DNA of 64,000 nt from Ruegeria sp. AD91A. Lineage in GTDB: Bacteria; Pseudomonadota; Alphaproteobacteria; Rhodobacterales; Rhodobacteraceae. The number at the start of each line of letters is the position of its first letter. Positions within the stretch are counted from its first letter, which is position 1. The notes under the pieces were generated by a model. That model was given only the letters and a program-made list of their open reading frames with translations. It had not been told where the DNA came from and did no database searches. The stretch covers positions 62,001 through 126,000 of the forward strand of contig NZ_CP031946.1 in the NCBI RefSeq assembly GCF_003443535.1. Reading direction: 5' to 3'. Both the position numbers and the translations under genes were made by a program. Below, in pieces: positions 43,878-52,695 of this stretch.

Positions 43878-44963
43878 TTACGCAGGGCGACGGATCGGGA
43901 TCAGGTGGTTGTCCCACTGACACTTAGCGTGGGTCCGGATCACAAGGGGCGCAGTGGTCAACGCGCCAAACACACCGGTTCCGGTGGTGAAAACCAAACC
44001 GCTGGTGCCGGATCCAAGACCGCAGACATCCTGAAGCTCGAATGCATCCCTGAATGTGCCACTGGCCACATCGAACCGATGCAGCGCGTTGCCGCGCGGG
44101 CAGGTGATGGCGATGGTTGCGCCATCCGCCGAGAACGCGATGCTGCCCGCATAACCCTGTAGCGGGCTCTGATCCTGCACAGGCGCTGACAGAAGGTGCG
44201 GGGTTTCCCCCTGACGGTGCAGACCCAGCAAAGGCGGATGTTCGGCTTTGCTGCCCTGCCACTGCATCGCAAAACCCACCAGCCCGTCGCGACGGACCGC
44301 CAGATGGCGGATCGAGTTCTTGTGAAGCGCAGGCGTCAGCGACACCTGTTCCTGAACCAGGCCCGACAGGGAAAGGTATGTCAGATTGGGCTCCATCGTC
44401 GGCAGGTTCATCTTCGTGCGCCCGGTTTCGGGGTGGGTTTCGATCCCGCCATTGGCAATCACAAGCGTTTTTCCACCCGGCATCAGCCGCATGTCATGCG
44501 GCCCGACCCCGCCGGACGGGAATTCGCCCAAGCGCGCAAAGGTTTCTGCGTCCCAGACGCCTATGATACCTTCTCCAGCCTCGTAATCGTTTTCCGTGGC
44601 GAAGAAAATCGCGCCATCGGCTGAAAAAGTACCGTGACCATAGAAATGCCGACCTTCCGGCGTCATCAGCCGCGCGACCGGTGATCCCGTCACGCAATCA
44701 ATCACCACGGCAAAGGTGCCCGGACGGCGCGCAAAGGCAACGGCCTGTGCCTTGACCGGATGCGCCGCCGCCGCATGCCCACGCGCGGGCAGGGGCACGG
44801 AAAAGAGGAGTGTTCCCAGTGCATCCAGCCCGGCCAGTCGATACGAACCATCCGGAAACAACCCTGCGGCCAGAAACTCCGGCCTGCCCACCGAGGCCCA
44901 TCCATGGATCGGAGGCAGAGAGGTTGCGGCAAGCCCTGCAAGGAAGCGGCGACGCGATGTCAT
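43878..44963 (-). CDS. DUF1513 periplasmic beta-propeller-like protein
   Basis: 361 residues. A twin-arginine-like signal (MTSRRRFLAGLAATSLPPI) suggests Tat export. Repeating Asp/Gly blades (GHGTFSADGAIFFATEN, GSIAFSADGATIAITCPRG) fit the WD/YVTN-like DUF1513 family. The function is not established. It closes the iron operon after the second imelysin with a 3-bp gap, as in related alphaproteobacterial iron loci. Confidence 0.85.
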   Translation of the reverse strand: MTSRRRFLAGLAATSLPPIHGWASVGRPEFLAAGLFPDGSYRLAGLDALGTLLFSVPLPARGHAAAAHPVKAQAVAFARRPGTFAVVIDCVTGSPVARLMTPEGRHFYGHGTFSADGAIFFATENDYEAGEGIIGVWDAETFARLGEFPSGGVGPHDMRLMPGGKTLVIANGGIETHPETGRTKMNLPTMEPNLTYLSLSGLVQEQVSLTPALHKNSIRHLAVRRDGLVGFAMQWQGSKAEHPPLLGLHRQGETPHLLSAPVQDQSPLQGYAGSIAFSADGATIAITCPRGNALHRFDVASGTFRDAFELQDVCGLGSGTSGLVFTTGTGVFGALTTAPLVIRTHAKCQWDNHLIPIRRPA

Positions 44964-44966
44964 TGT

Positions 44967-45977
44967 TCAGTCCCCATCCAGCGAATTGAAGCCTGCGCTG
45001 ATGCCCAGTGTCGGGCCAAGTTCGGATGAAGCAATGGCGCGGATGTCATGGATAGACTGTTGCAGGGCCTCGATTCGGACCCGGGCTTGTGGGTCCGCGA
45101 CTCCGGCCAGAGCAGGGTCTTCGATGGATTGGGCGTTCTCGATCGCGCGCGCAAAGGCGGCATCCAGATCGGCGGCAATTTCGGGGTGATCAAAGGCCAA
45201 CCGCGCCGCAAGATCACGAAGGGCCATCAGCGAAAGCTCGACATGGCGCAATGACCGCTCCGACCGCCACGCTTCGGCGCGGTTGGGGCGCGGGCGATCG
45301 AACGTGCCCAACGGGCGACCAAGCCGTGTGTCGGCCGTGAATTCAAGACCCGTGGACAAAGCCTTGAACAGCTCCTGCATGGCTTCGTCCTGTGTTCGGT
45401 AGCGGCTGTTCTCGTCGGGCCGGGTCAGGCTGGGGGCATAGCCTTGCCAGTCCTCGGCCATCGCCCGGGCATTGGCATCAATGTCTACCGAGATCGCCTG
45501 AATCAGCGCGCAGCGATATTCCGTGTTGCCCTGGTCTGCAAAGGCGGGATCGAACAGCATCCGTTCGAGCGCAAAGAATCCGCGCCCCGCTATGGATGTC
45601 TCGGCATAGGCTTTCGGGTCTTGCACAGCGTTATCCTCGGCCGCGAGATGCTGGGACAGGGCCTTTGAGGTGAACCCTTTCTTATCGGGCCAGAACGCCA
45701 TGGCAAACGCACGATCGTCGACCTCGGTCGGACCGAACCGCAGGTGGCTGGCGGAAACCCAGCTGTCGAAGGCCGCATCATAAGCCGCGCGCAGCGCCGG
45801 TGAGGTCGGATCGCAATCCACCCGTGATGCGCTGACCAGAGCACCGGTTGTTTCCGGCAGTTTGCCGAACCGGGGCAGGATATGTGTCTCCGTCACGTCC
45901 ATCAGAATCGGTGCTTGATCCTGCGCCTGCGTGGCAAGCGGCATCATCAACGCGGCAACAAGGGTAAGAATACGCAT
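44967..45977 (-). CDS. Imelysin-family periplasmic protein, second copy
   Basis: 336 residues with a signal peptide (LTLVAALMMPLATQAQ). Imelysin-type helical text is seen (FGPTEVDDRAFAMAFWPDKKG, AGRGFFALERMLFD). The family GxHxxE motif reads GFFALE here: the His is replaced by Phe, so metal binding at this site is probably lost or altered. The gene ends 3 bp before DUF1513 and follows the dihaem gene by 3 bp. It probably works with the first imelysin in ferrous or ferric iron handling. Confidence 0.85.
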   Translation of the reverse strand: MRILTLVAALMMPLATQAQDQAPILMDVTETHILPRFGKLPETTGALVSASRVDCDPTSPALRAAYDAAFDSWVSASHLRFGPTEVDDRAFAMAFWPDKKGFTSKALSQHLAAEDNAVQDPKAYAETSIAGRGFFALERMLFDPAFADQGNTEYRCALIQAISVDIDANARAMAEDWQGYAPSLTRPDENSRYRTQDEAMQELFKALSTGLEFTADTRLGRPLGTFDRPRPNRAEAWRSERSLRHVELSLMALRDLAARLAFDHPEIAADLDAAFARAIENAQSIEDPALAGVADPQARVRIEALQQSIHDIRAIASSELGPTLGISAGFNSLDGD

Positions 45978-45980
45978 GGG

Positions 45981-47528
45981 TCAGAGGCTCTCCAGAAAAC
46001 GGATCAGGGCGTCGCGGTCAGTTTTCGGCATTGACACAACTGCATCGCGCGCGGCCTGGGCTTCGCCACCGTGCCACAGTATCGCCTCGAGCAGATTGCG
46101 TGCTCGCCCGTCATGCAGAAATTGCGTGTGGCCCGAGACGCGTTCGGTCAGACCTATGCCCCACAGCGGCGGCGTCCGCCATTCGCGACCCGTCGCGCGG
46201 GCCTCGGGGCGGTGATCCGCCAGATCTTCGCCCATGTCATGCAGCAGCAGGTCGGTATAAGGCCAGATCAGCTGAAAACTGTGCTCGGGCCGATCTTCCA
46301 GCCGGTGGGTGACATGAGCCGGAGTATGACACGATGCGCAGCCAGTGGTGTGAAACACCTCTTTGCCGCGCAGCACGTCGGGATCGTCTACGTCTCGGCG
46401 ACCGGGCACACCCAGATTTCGGCTGTAGAAATCCACCAGGTCCATGCCCTGCTGATCGATCTCGAACTCGCGGGTATCGGTGTCGCCATGCGGGGCCTCG
46501 ACGCAGTTCACCTGCAAGTCCGTGCAGTCCCCCTGAGGTGCCGGGTAAAGCGGGCTTGAAATACCGATATCCCCGGCAAAGGCTGCGGCAGATTGCTCCA
46601 TGACTGTCGGCATGCCTGCCTTGTGCCCAAACCGTCCCATCATGGGCGCACCGTATTCAACCGACCAGACGATGTTCGGACGGCCCGAGATGCCATTCCC
46701 ATCCACGTCATCGGGGTCAGCCTTGGCCAGCAGGTCATCGACCGGGATCGCCTCCAGCAGCCCAAGCCCGATCATCTGCGGTGCGACCCGCGGGCTCAGC
46801 ATCGCATCGGGGTGCAGCGGGCCATACCCCAGCTCATCCGCCCGATAGGTCGGGCGGCGCAGAGCGGCGGTTTCACCGTCAGAAAGCTCGATGCGGATTT
46901 CCTCATACGAAATACTCAGCCGATATTCCGCCGGATGCCCGGCCAGCGCGAAGTCCTGCATCTGCCCGCCATAGTTGGGTTCGGGCAGGGTGGCGATGTA
47001 ATCATCTATGCCGGCATACCCGTCTTCTGGCGTGTCGGGAATCGAGACCCGAAGAAACATTGAGACCGCGTTGTCATCAGGTCCGTTTGGGGTGTGCCCG
47101 CGCCCATCCTTGATGTGGCAACGCTGGCAGGATCGCGCGTTATATAGCGGCCCCAAGCCGTCAGAGGCCAACGTGGATGATGGTGACGAAACCCAGATTT
47201 TCTTGAACAACCCGTTGCCGACTTTGAACTCCAACTCCTTTTCGAAGCTCAGGTTGCCTGAGGGTTGTGAAAACGCATCCGCGTCGTTGCGGACCCGGAC
47301 AGTCGCCGCCCCGGCAGAGAGTTCTTCGAACGGCTGCGACACGCCATAATCCTGCGGGGGCGCGGTCACGGCCGCAATGCGGGCGCGTTCCTCGTCGGTG
47401 CGGGGGGTGAAATTCAGATGCAGGTCCCGCAGCTCGGCTGACAGGGAAGGGGTGGCCGCGAGGGCGACCACCGACAAGGCAAGAAGGCTACTCGCCTTCG
47501 TCCATTTTCGATGCGTTGAGTTGCGCAT
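45981..47528 (-). CDS. Dihaem DUF1111 (thiol oxidoreductase-like) periplasmic protein
   Basis: 515 residues from ATG 47528: basic start, then [19 protein letters not shown] as signal peptide. Two haem-c motifs, SCQRCH (near 145) and GCASCH (near 400), flank a large DUF1111 domain. It probably transfers electrons for iron oxidation or reduction in the periplasm; the family name 'thiol oxidoreductase' is not well founded. The first 14 codons overlap the end of bfr, so a later start cannot be excluded, but the signal peptide would then be damaged. Confidence 0.87.
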   Translation of the reverse strand: MRNSTHRKWTKASSLLALSVVALAATPSLSAELRDLHLNFTPRTDEERARIAAVTAPPQDYGVSQPFEELSAGAATVRVRNDADAFSQPSGNLSFEKELEFKVGNGLFKKIWVSSPSSTLASDGLGPLYNARSCQRCHIKDGRGHTPNGPDDNAVSMFLRVSIPDTPEDGYAGIDDYIATLPEPNYGGQMQDFALAGHPAEYRLSISYEEIRIELSDGETAALRRPTYRADELGYGPLHPDAMLSPRVAPQMIGLGLLEAIPVDDLLAKADPDDVDGNGISGRPNIVWSVEYGAPMMGRFGHKAGMPTVMEQSAAAFAGDIGISSPLYPAPQGDCTDLQVNCVEAPHGDTDTREFEIDQQGMDLVDFYSRNLGVPGRRDVDDPDVLRGKEVFHTTGCASCHTPAHVTHRLEDRPEHSFQLIWPYTDLLLHDMGEDLADHRPEARATGREWRTPPLWGIGLTERVSGHTQFLHDGRARNLLEAILWHGGEAQAARDAVVSMPKTDRDALIRFLESL

Positions 47529-47973
47529 AATTGGCTTCGCCGATCCTTTCATACAGGTCGAGCTGCGTTTCGAGGAAGTCGATATGTCCCTCTTCATCGG
47601 ACATCAACTGTTCGAACAGCGACATGGAGACATAGTCGCCGGCCTCCCGACAATAGTCGCGCGCTTCCTTGTAAAGAGCCCTTGCGTCAATTTCGGCGGC
47701 CAGGTCGCATTCCAGCGTTTCCTTCGGTGTCTGACCGATCCGCAATGGGTCCAGCTTCTGAAGGTTGGGGTGGCCTTCCAAAAATATGATCCGTTCGATC
47801 AACTTGTCCGCGTGGCCCATCTCTTCGATGCTTTCCTCGCGGCTTTTCTTGGCCATATGACCAAGCCCCCAGTCTTCCTGCAGGCGGTAATGCAGCCAAT
47901 ACTGGCTTACGGCCGTAAGTTCATGCCGCAGAGATTTGTTCAGATATTCGATGACCTTCGGATCGCCCTTCAT
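47488..47973 (-). CDS. bfr: Bacterioferritin
   Basis: 161 residues from ATG 47973, preceded by GGAGAAGG. Ferroxidase ligands Glu18, Glu51, His54 and the haem ligand Met52 (EEMGH) sit at the E. coli Bfr numbers; Glu94/127 and His130 regions are also present. It oxidises ferrous iron and stores it in a 24-mer with haem b. It overlaps bfd (upstream) by 53 bp and the dihaem gene (downstream) by 41 bp, an unusually compressed arrangement. Confidence 0.93.
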   Translation of the reverse strand: MKGDPKVIEYLNKSLRHELTAVSQYWLHYRLQEDWGLGHMAKKSREESIEEMGHADKLIERIIFLEGHPNLQKLDPLRIGQTPKETLECDLAAEIDARALYKEARDYCREAGDYVSMSLFEQLMSDEEGHIDFLETQLDLYERIGEANYAQLNASKMDEGE

Positions 47974-48214
47974 CAGCCTTCTCCTGTGTTGCTCCGGCAC
48001 GCAAAGTGCGGAGTTGCATCGGTACGTCCAGATTACTGGCTGCCTGCATTGTGTCTAGGAACAGCGGCATGCACCCGCCGCAATCCGCCGACTTCCCAAG
48101 GGCATGGTAGATTTTGCCGGGGGTGATGATGGTTCGCGGGTCTGCTCTGCGCATCCAGTCAATGGCTGCGCGGATGTCGTGATCGGATATGTTGGTACAG
48201 TGGCAGACAATCAT
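47921..48214 (-). CDS. bfd: Bacterioferritin-associated ferredoxin
   Basis: 97 residues from ATG 48214. The [2Fe-2S] ligands are CHC ([10 protein letters not shown]) and CGGC ([11 protein letters not shown]), the BFD-like fold. It releases iron from Bfr by giving electrons to its haem. The last 18 residues are encoded within the bfr start region and look less conserved. In Bfr-containing bacteria it is iron-starvation induced; the operator before the operon fits this. Confidence 0.9.
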   Translation of the reverse strand: MIVCHCTNISDHDIRAAIDWMRRADPRTIITPGKIYHALGKSADCGGCMPLFLDTMQAASNLDVPMQLRTLRAGATQEKADEGRSEGHRISEQISAA

Positions 48215-48264
48215 TGTTGTTGGCTCGTTTCGCCGCTTCGACAGATGATCAGGACGGTTTGAAG

Positions 48265-48291
48265 GGGCCGGAAAGCAACCCTGTCCGGCCC
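48265..48291. other. Intercistronic hairpin between the first imelysin gene and bfd
   Basis: GGGCCGG and CCGGCCC form a 7-bp stem with a 13-base loop in an 86-bp gap. It may act as a partial terminator or an RNA stabiliser setting the ratio of the first gene to the rest. Confidence 0.4.
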
Positions 48292-48300
48292 GCTTGGGAA

Positions 48301-49572
48301 TCAATGGAAGACGGCGTCCGGGTTATCCAGGCTGTCTGACCCTTCAAACGCAACCCCGTCCAGCTCCAGCGCGGTTACGATGCGCTCGATCGTTTTGGTT
48401 TGATCGATCAGGCCTTTGACGCCGCCCATGATCAGGGCCTCACCGCCTTCGTTGCCGCGCTCAAGCATCTGGTCATAGGCAAATCCTGCCTCGGCTGTTG
48501 TCTTGATCTTGCCCAGGGCCTGCATGGTGGCGGCCAGTTTCGCTTTCATCTCGGTATCCAGCGCCGGATCGGTGGCGATGACCAGATCGGCCAGAGACGT
48601 GCCCGAAACCGGGGCGCCATCGATGCGGGTATAGCTGCCCAGATAGACGTTCTGAATGCCCAGGCCGTCATAGTAATGGCTGTTATGTGTGTTGTCCGAG
48701 AAGCAGTCATGCTCCTCCTCGGGATCGTTCAGCATCAGGCCAAGGCGCATGCGTTCACCGGCTTGCTCACCATACGACAAAGAGCCCATGCCGGTCAGGA
48801 TCGCGCTGATGCCTTCTGCTTCGTTCTCCATCAAGGCTGCGCGTGCCGCACCGCCGTGTTTCCACTGATCCGCCATCCATGCCAAGTCGCTGACCAGCAG
48901 TTCGGTCGCAGCGCTCAGGTATTGCGCACGACGGTCACAATGGCCGCCGGTACAGTCCTCGTCCTGCGCGTAATCGGTGGCCGGGCGGTTGCCGGCACCG
49001 GCGCCATGGCCGTTCATGTCCTGGCCCCACAGAAGGAATTCGATGGCGTGATAGCCGGTTGCGACGTTCGCCTCGATACCATCTGCTTCGTGCAACGTGT
49101 CACTCAGCAGTTCGGGGGTAATTTCGCCGGCATCAATGGTCTCGCCCGACAGTTGGAAGCTGGGATTGGCGATGACGTTCAGCACAGCAAACTCGTTTTC
49201 GTCCGTCGCGCCGCCATAAGCCGCGTCAACATAGTCGATCAAACCTTCATCCAAAGGCCAGGCGTTCACCTTGCCTTCCCAGTCATCAACGATGGCATTG
49301 CCGAAGCGATAGACTTCCGTTTGCTGATAAGGGACACGCGCAGCAACCCAGGCCGCGCGCGCCGCGTTCAGCGTTGCGTCCGACGGATCGGCGATCAGTG
49401 CGTTGACCGCATCCTGCAACTTCCTGGCTGAAATCAGGCTGTCTTCAAATTTGGCTCCCGCAATATTGGCATAGGTGTTCAGTACATCCGCCTTGGTGGG
49501 GGCATCACCCGAGATTGCGGTGGTTGCCATGAAAAACGTCAGAGCGCTGGCAGTGGTGAATAACTTGGTCAT
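48301..49572 (-). CDS. Imelysin-family iron-regulated periplasmic protein (IrpA-like)
   Basis: 423 residues. Signal peptide: LFTTASALTFFMATTAISG. The imelysin GxHxxE metal motif is intact at GYHAIE (Gly173, His175, Glu178), with VPYQQTEVYRFGNAIVDDWEG-type text and WPLDEGLIDYVD before it. Members bind iron in the periplasm and serve its uptake. It is first gene of the operon, with an ACTGA/TCAGT dyad 72-90 bp upstream. Two imelysin copies in one operon, one with and one without the His, suggest divided roles. Confidence 0.9.
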   Translation of the reverse strand: MTKLFTTASALTFFMATTAISGDAPTKADVLNTYANIAGAKFEDSLISARKLQDAVNALIADPSDATLNAARAAWVAARVPYQQTEVYRFGNAIVDDWEGKVNAWPLDEGLIDYVDAAYGGATDENEFAVLNVIANPSFQLSGETIDAGEITPELLSDTLHEADGIEANVATGYHAIEFLLWGQDMNGHGAGAGNRPATDYAQDEDCTGGHCDRRAQYLSAATELLVSDLAWMADQWKHGGAARAALMENEAEGISAILTGMGSLSYGEQAGERMRLGLMLNDPEEEHDCFSDNTHNSHYYDGLGIQNVYLGSYTRIDGAPVSGTSLADLVIATDPALDTEMKAKLAATMQALGKIKTTAEAGFAYDQMLERGNEGGEALIMGGVKGLIDQTKTIERIVTALELDGVAFEGSDSLDNPDAVFH

Positions 49573-49643
49573 AGGAGTTTGGTGCTTTCCTGTCAGAACT
49601 GTCGGATCGTGCGGGAATACCCCGCGGTATTCGCGGAGAAATA

Positions 49644-49662
49644 ACTGAGTTATTTAGTCAGT
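49644..49662 (-). promoter_or_regulatory. Iron-box-like operator of the imelysin operon
   Basis: ACTGA-N9-TCAGT is a perfect dyad of the TGA-N9-TCA type bound by Rrf2-family iron regulators (RirA/IscR) in alphaproteobacteria. A TTGACA -35 hexamer lies just upstream on the minus strand (49669-49664), so binding would block RNA polymerase. Confidence 0.6.
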
Positions 49663-49782
49663 AATGTCAACCTGAGTTTTATTGTCGGATATAAGCGGGA
49701 ACTGTTGAACCCAGCAAGCCTCCCCATATCTGGCGGGCTCCGATCCGAGGGTTAACATTGCGTGGCGGGTGATTCGCGTTAA

Positions 49783-49798
49783 AATCACTGTTGTGATT
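49783..49798. promoter_or_regulatory. Palindrome before the DUF2796 gene
   Basis: AATCAC-TGTT-GTGATT is an exact 16-bp dyad, with an extra GTGATT about 12 bp upstream. It lies 24 bp before the start codon and is a likely operator. It does not resemble the common Zur box. Confidence 0.45.
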
Positions 49799-49821
49799 CT
49801 GTTTTAGGCGGTTGTTGGTTA

Positions 49822-50379
49822 ATGAAGTGCTCTGTTCTGGCCTTGTCTCTCTTCCCGGCAGCTCTTGCTGCTCAGGCGACGCAGATCACGTCCACCCATC
49901 ACCATGGGTCCGGCCAATTGGATATCGTGCTCACAGATACCGATTTTTCGCTGTCCCTCAGGGTTCCAAGCATTGATATCATCGGGTTCGAAACCCCGGT
50001 GGCAAATGACGACGAGCGTACACGTGTCGCCATCGCGATTTCCGAACTGTCCAAGCCGCTGGATCTGTTTGTCGTCCCGTCCGAGGCTGTGTGCTTTACC
50101 GTTTCCGCCAATGTTATCCTGACGCATGATATCTCGGGGAACCAGGACACCGCGGGTGAAGGGGGCGCGTCATCCGCGCCGGATGAACATTCGGAATTCC
50201 AGGCCGATTACGTTGTTCAATGTCAGAATATGGATGCGCTGAACACAATAGAATTTGCGTATTTCCAGCGGTTCAGCGGGACAAGGAAGCTGAACGTTCG
50301 CGTCGGATCAGACGCAGCGACCAGCACCCACGAAATCACCCGTGTCGCGCCTAGCCTGGATGTGGCGCAGATCCGCTAG
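49822..50379 (+). CDS. DUF2796 (ZrgA-like) secreted metal-linked protein
   Basis: 185 residues with a signal peptide (CSVLALSLFPAALAAQA). A mature N terminus HHHGSGQLDIVL and the GFETPVANDDERTRVAIAISEL segment are characteristic of DUF2796. ZrgA of Vibrio is a periplasmic zinc-linked member, usually next to an ABC transporter; no transporter is present here. His residues right after the signal cleavage (THHHGSG) and Cys91/Cys134 regions could bind zinc. Divergent from the iron operon. Confidence 0.82.
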   Translation: MKCSVLALSLFPAALAAQATQITSTHHHGSGQLDIVLTDTDFSLSLRVPSIDIIGFETPVANDDERTRVAIAISELSKPLDLFVVPSEAVCFTVSANVILTHDISGNQDTAGEGGASSAPDEHSEFQADYVVQCQNMDALNTIEFAYFQRFSGTRKLNVRVGSDAATSTHEITRVAPSLDVAQIR

Positions 50380-50392
50380 AGATGGCACTTGG

Positions 50393-50409
50393 ACGCCTGT
50401 TTGGCGTTT
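50393..50409 (+). terminator. Weak terminator after the DUF2796 gene
   Basis: ACGCC-TGTTT-GGCGT then TT: a 5-bp stem 13 bp past the stop. It is short, and the T tail is only three bases. Confidence 0.35.
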
Positions 50410-50760
50410 CAAATGCAGAACCGATGTTGTTGAACCAAGACTACCCCGTCCATGTCCGGGACGCCGCGCGGAAATCGAACACGCCAGATTGAAACCGGAA
50501 AAGCTGGTCCCCGGCGCGGGCCTGAAAGCAACAAAGGAACGAAGTCCATCATTTGTAGTTTTGTTGCAATTGGTTATGGTCTTCGTGGGTGCCGGATTTC
50601 GCTGAATCAGCAGTCTCGAATTGAGGCAAAGATTAACGAATAAGGGCACAAGAAACTCATGTATGACAAGTTCTCGCAAAACTTATGCCAATATCCAGAT
50701 CTATTGGTTCATCATCCTGCCGATCTGTTGACTAGTCCGGTTTTAATGAGGGGGTATCTC

Positions 50761-50824
50761 GGCAGGGTTAGGGGGATGCCCGTTCAGGCCCGTTATGGGC
50801 CGATGAAGCGCGGCATCCCCTGCC
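50761..50824. repeat. Nested inverted repeats in a gene-free region
   Basis: The 480-bp gap 50380-50858 has no believable gene. It holds an outer stem GGGGATGCC (50772-50780) with GGCATCCCC (50812-50820), extended by GGCA/TGCC at the ends, and an inner perfect hairpin GGCCC-GTTAT-GGGCC (50787-50801). It lies about 35 bp past the end of the GlxA-like gene and could end its transcript without a T run, or form part of an RNA. Confidence 0.55.
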
Positions 50825-50858
50825 GTATCGGTCGGGGCAAATCCACCACCAGACAATG

Positions 50859-51872
50859 TCAGTCGATCTTGTTGCGCTGCGCGTGCGGGGTAACGCCAAA
50901 GCTTGACCTGTAGACACGCGAAAAATGGCCCGGGTTTTCAAATCCGCAGGCCACGGCGACCTCGGTGACGGACGCTTCGGTCTGAAGCAACAGTTTCTGG
51001 GCGCGCTCCAGCCGCATTTCCATGAAGTACTTCTTGGGTGACGTGTTCAGGTATTTTCCAAACAACCGCTCAAGCTGCCGCGTTGAAATGCCAAGCTTTT
51101 CCGCGATGAACGAGGGGGAAACCGGGGTTTCAATACTGCCCTGCATGATGGTGATCGCCTTGGCGAGGTGCGCATTGCGCATACCGTTGCGTGACTGCAG
51201 GGAAACCCTTTGTTTGGCCGTGGCATTGCGTACCGCGTTATAGACCATCTGATCCGCCACATCGATGGCCAGTTCCTCGCCGTGATCGCGTTCGATCAGA
51301 TGCAGCATCAGGTCAGCCGTTGCGGTCCCGCCAGATGCGGTAATGTGCTTTTCGTCGGCCACGAACACGCTGCGCACCAGATTGACCTCGGGAAAGGCCT
51401 CCATGAACGCGTCGTGGTACTCCCAGTGGATCGCTGCCTGCATTCCGTCAAGAAAACCAGCCTTGGCCAGCACCCATGCCCCCGAGCACAGGGCGCCGAT
51501 TTTCGTACCGCGCGCGCGTTCGCGGCGCAGGGTTGCAAGCAGAGGGCGTGTGACGTGGTCACGCATGTGAATGCCCGACAGGACAAACAGCTGATCACAT
51601 TTGGCCAGACCCTGAAGACCGGAATGCACCAGCGTGACGGATCCGTTCGAGCACACGGCCTGCTCGCCATGTTCGGACACAAAAGACCAGCGGTACAGTT
51701 CTTCACCACTCACCAGATTGGCGATCCGCAACGGTTCGACCGCGCATGAAAACGCAAGATGCGAAAACTCCTCGACAAGGATGAATGTGATGTGCCGCGT
51801 CTGAGGCATGAGCAATACCGTTTGCAAGCTGGGACAACGCCCAAAACATGAGTTTATTTCGCCGGCTTCCAT
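50859..51872 (-). CDS. GlxA-type AraC-family regulator with DJ-1/PfpI-like domain
   Basis: 337 residues. The N-terminal domain is class I glutamine amidotransferase-like (FILVEEFSHLAFSCAVEPLR; nucleophile-elbow Cys in IGALCSGAWVLAKAG). The C-terminal AraC helix-turn-helix pair (IAEKLGISTRQLERLFGKY, VAVACGFENPGHFSRVYRSSFG) ends the protein. Relatives such as GbdR and CdhR sense glycine betaine or carnitine derivatives. The start is uncertain: ATG 51872 or ATG 51809 (MPQTRHITFILVEE), neither with a good ribosome site. Divergent from the GntR gene of the adjoining catabolic cluster. Confidence 0.85.
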   Translation of the reverse strand: MEAGEINSCFGRCPSLQTVLLMPQTRHITFILVEEFSHLAFSCAVEPLRIANLVSGEELYRWSFVSEHGEQAVCSNGSVTLVHSGLQGLAKCDQLFVLSGIHMRDHVTRPLLATLRRERARGTKIGALCSGAWVLAKAGFLDGMQAAIHWEYHDAFMEAFPEVNLVRSVFVADEKHITASGGTATADLMLHLIERDHGEELAIDVADQMVYNAVRNATAKQRVSLQSRNGMRNAHLAKAITIMQGSIETPVSPSFIAEKLGISTRQLERLFGKYLNTSPKKYFMEMRLERAQKLLLQTEASVTEVAVACGFENPGHFSRVYRSSFGVTPHAQRNKID

Positions 51873-51888
51873 GCTGCACGAATTTTAA

Positions 51889-51920
51889 TTGTATACAAGT
51901 TGTATTTTTGTGGAATACAA
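51889..51920. promoter_or_regulatory. Two GntR-type operators between the GlxA and GntR genes
   Basis: TTGTATACAA (51889-51898) is a perfect 10-bp palindrome of the type bound by FCD-class GntR proteins. A second dyad TTGTATT-N7-AATACAA (51900-51920) follows directly. Both lie upstream of the GntR start at 51978 and just before the divergent gene. Confidence 0.7.
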
Positions 51921-51977
51921 AACTGTGACCGCACGCGATTCGACCACGGACGCCGAACAGAAGGATGAGGCCAAAGC

Positions 51978-52688
51978 ATGAAGGACGAAGCCAAGTCTCG
52001 CAAAAGCGCGCTAAGAGAGCACCTGAAAGTGTCCATCCTGACGCTGCGCCTGCGCCCGGGCGCCGATCTGGACGAGGCGCATCTGTCGGACGAATTCGGA
52101 CTGTCGCGCACGCCGCTGCGCGAGGTGTTTCGTAAGTTGGCTGGCGAGGGTTATCTGGACTTGCGGACAAACCGCAGCGCCCGGGTTTCGGAGATGTCCT
52201 ACACCACCCTGCGCGACTTCTTCCTTGCCGCGCCGATGGTATACGGAGCGATCCTGCGTTTGGCGGCTTTGAATGCGACGAACGCCCAGATCAATGATTT
52301 GAAAGAGGCCCAGCAGGCTTTCAAGGCGGCCCTTCGGTCCGGGTCCGGCGAGGACCGTGCCTTGGCCAACAACCGCTTTCATGACGTGACGGGCGAAATG
52401 TCCGGAAATGTCTACCTGCTGCCTTCGTTCAACCGGCTGCTGATCGATCACGCCCGGATCGGTATGACGTTTTATCGGCCACAGACTGGTGAAATGTCGG
52501 AAAACCTGTCGCTGGCCAGCCAGCAGCATGACGCGATTATCGCAGCCATCGAGGCGCGCGATGAAGCGGCGGCGGCGCAGCTGGCGGAAGATCACTGGAA
52601 CCTGTCACGCGATCAGATTGAATTGTTCGTGATGCCTGACGCGCTGGATGTCCCGATGGGCGTCCCGCCCCTTTCGAAACCTGCATGA
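51978..52688 (+). CDS. GntR-family regulator, FCD class
   Basis: 236 residues. Winged helix: LREHLKVSILTLRLRPGADLDEAHLSDEFGLSRTPLREVFRKLAGEGYL. A helical FCD effector domain follows, whose metal or ligand His (NRFHDVTGEM, and QQHDAIIAAIEARD) are present. Eight bases separate its stop from the DHDPS-family gene, so it is the first gene of the catabolic operon. Strong TTGTATACAA-type sites lie upstream. The ligand is unknown. Confidence 0.88.
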   Translation: MKDEAKSRKSALREHLKVSILTLRLRPGADLDEAHLSDEFGLSRTPLREVFRKLAGEGYLDLRTNRSARVSEMSYTTLRDFFLAAPMVYGAILRLAALNATNAQINDLKEAQQAFKAALRSGSGEDRALANNRFHDVTGEMSGNVYLLPSFNRLLIDHARIGMTFYRPQTGEMSENLSLASQQHDAIIAAIEARDEAAAAQLAEDHWNLSRDQIELFVMPDALDVPMGVPPLSKPA

Positions 52689-52695
52689 GGACGGA

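Noticed and set aside
50659..50913. Plus-strand frame overlapping the GlxA gene end
   Set aside because: It crosses the nested inverted repeats, lacks a ribosome site and overlaps a real gene.
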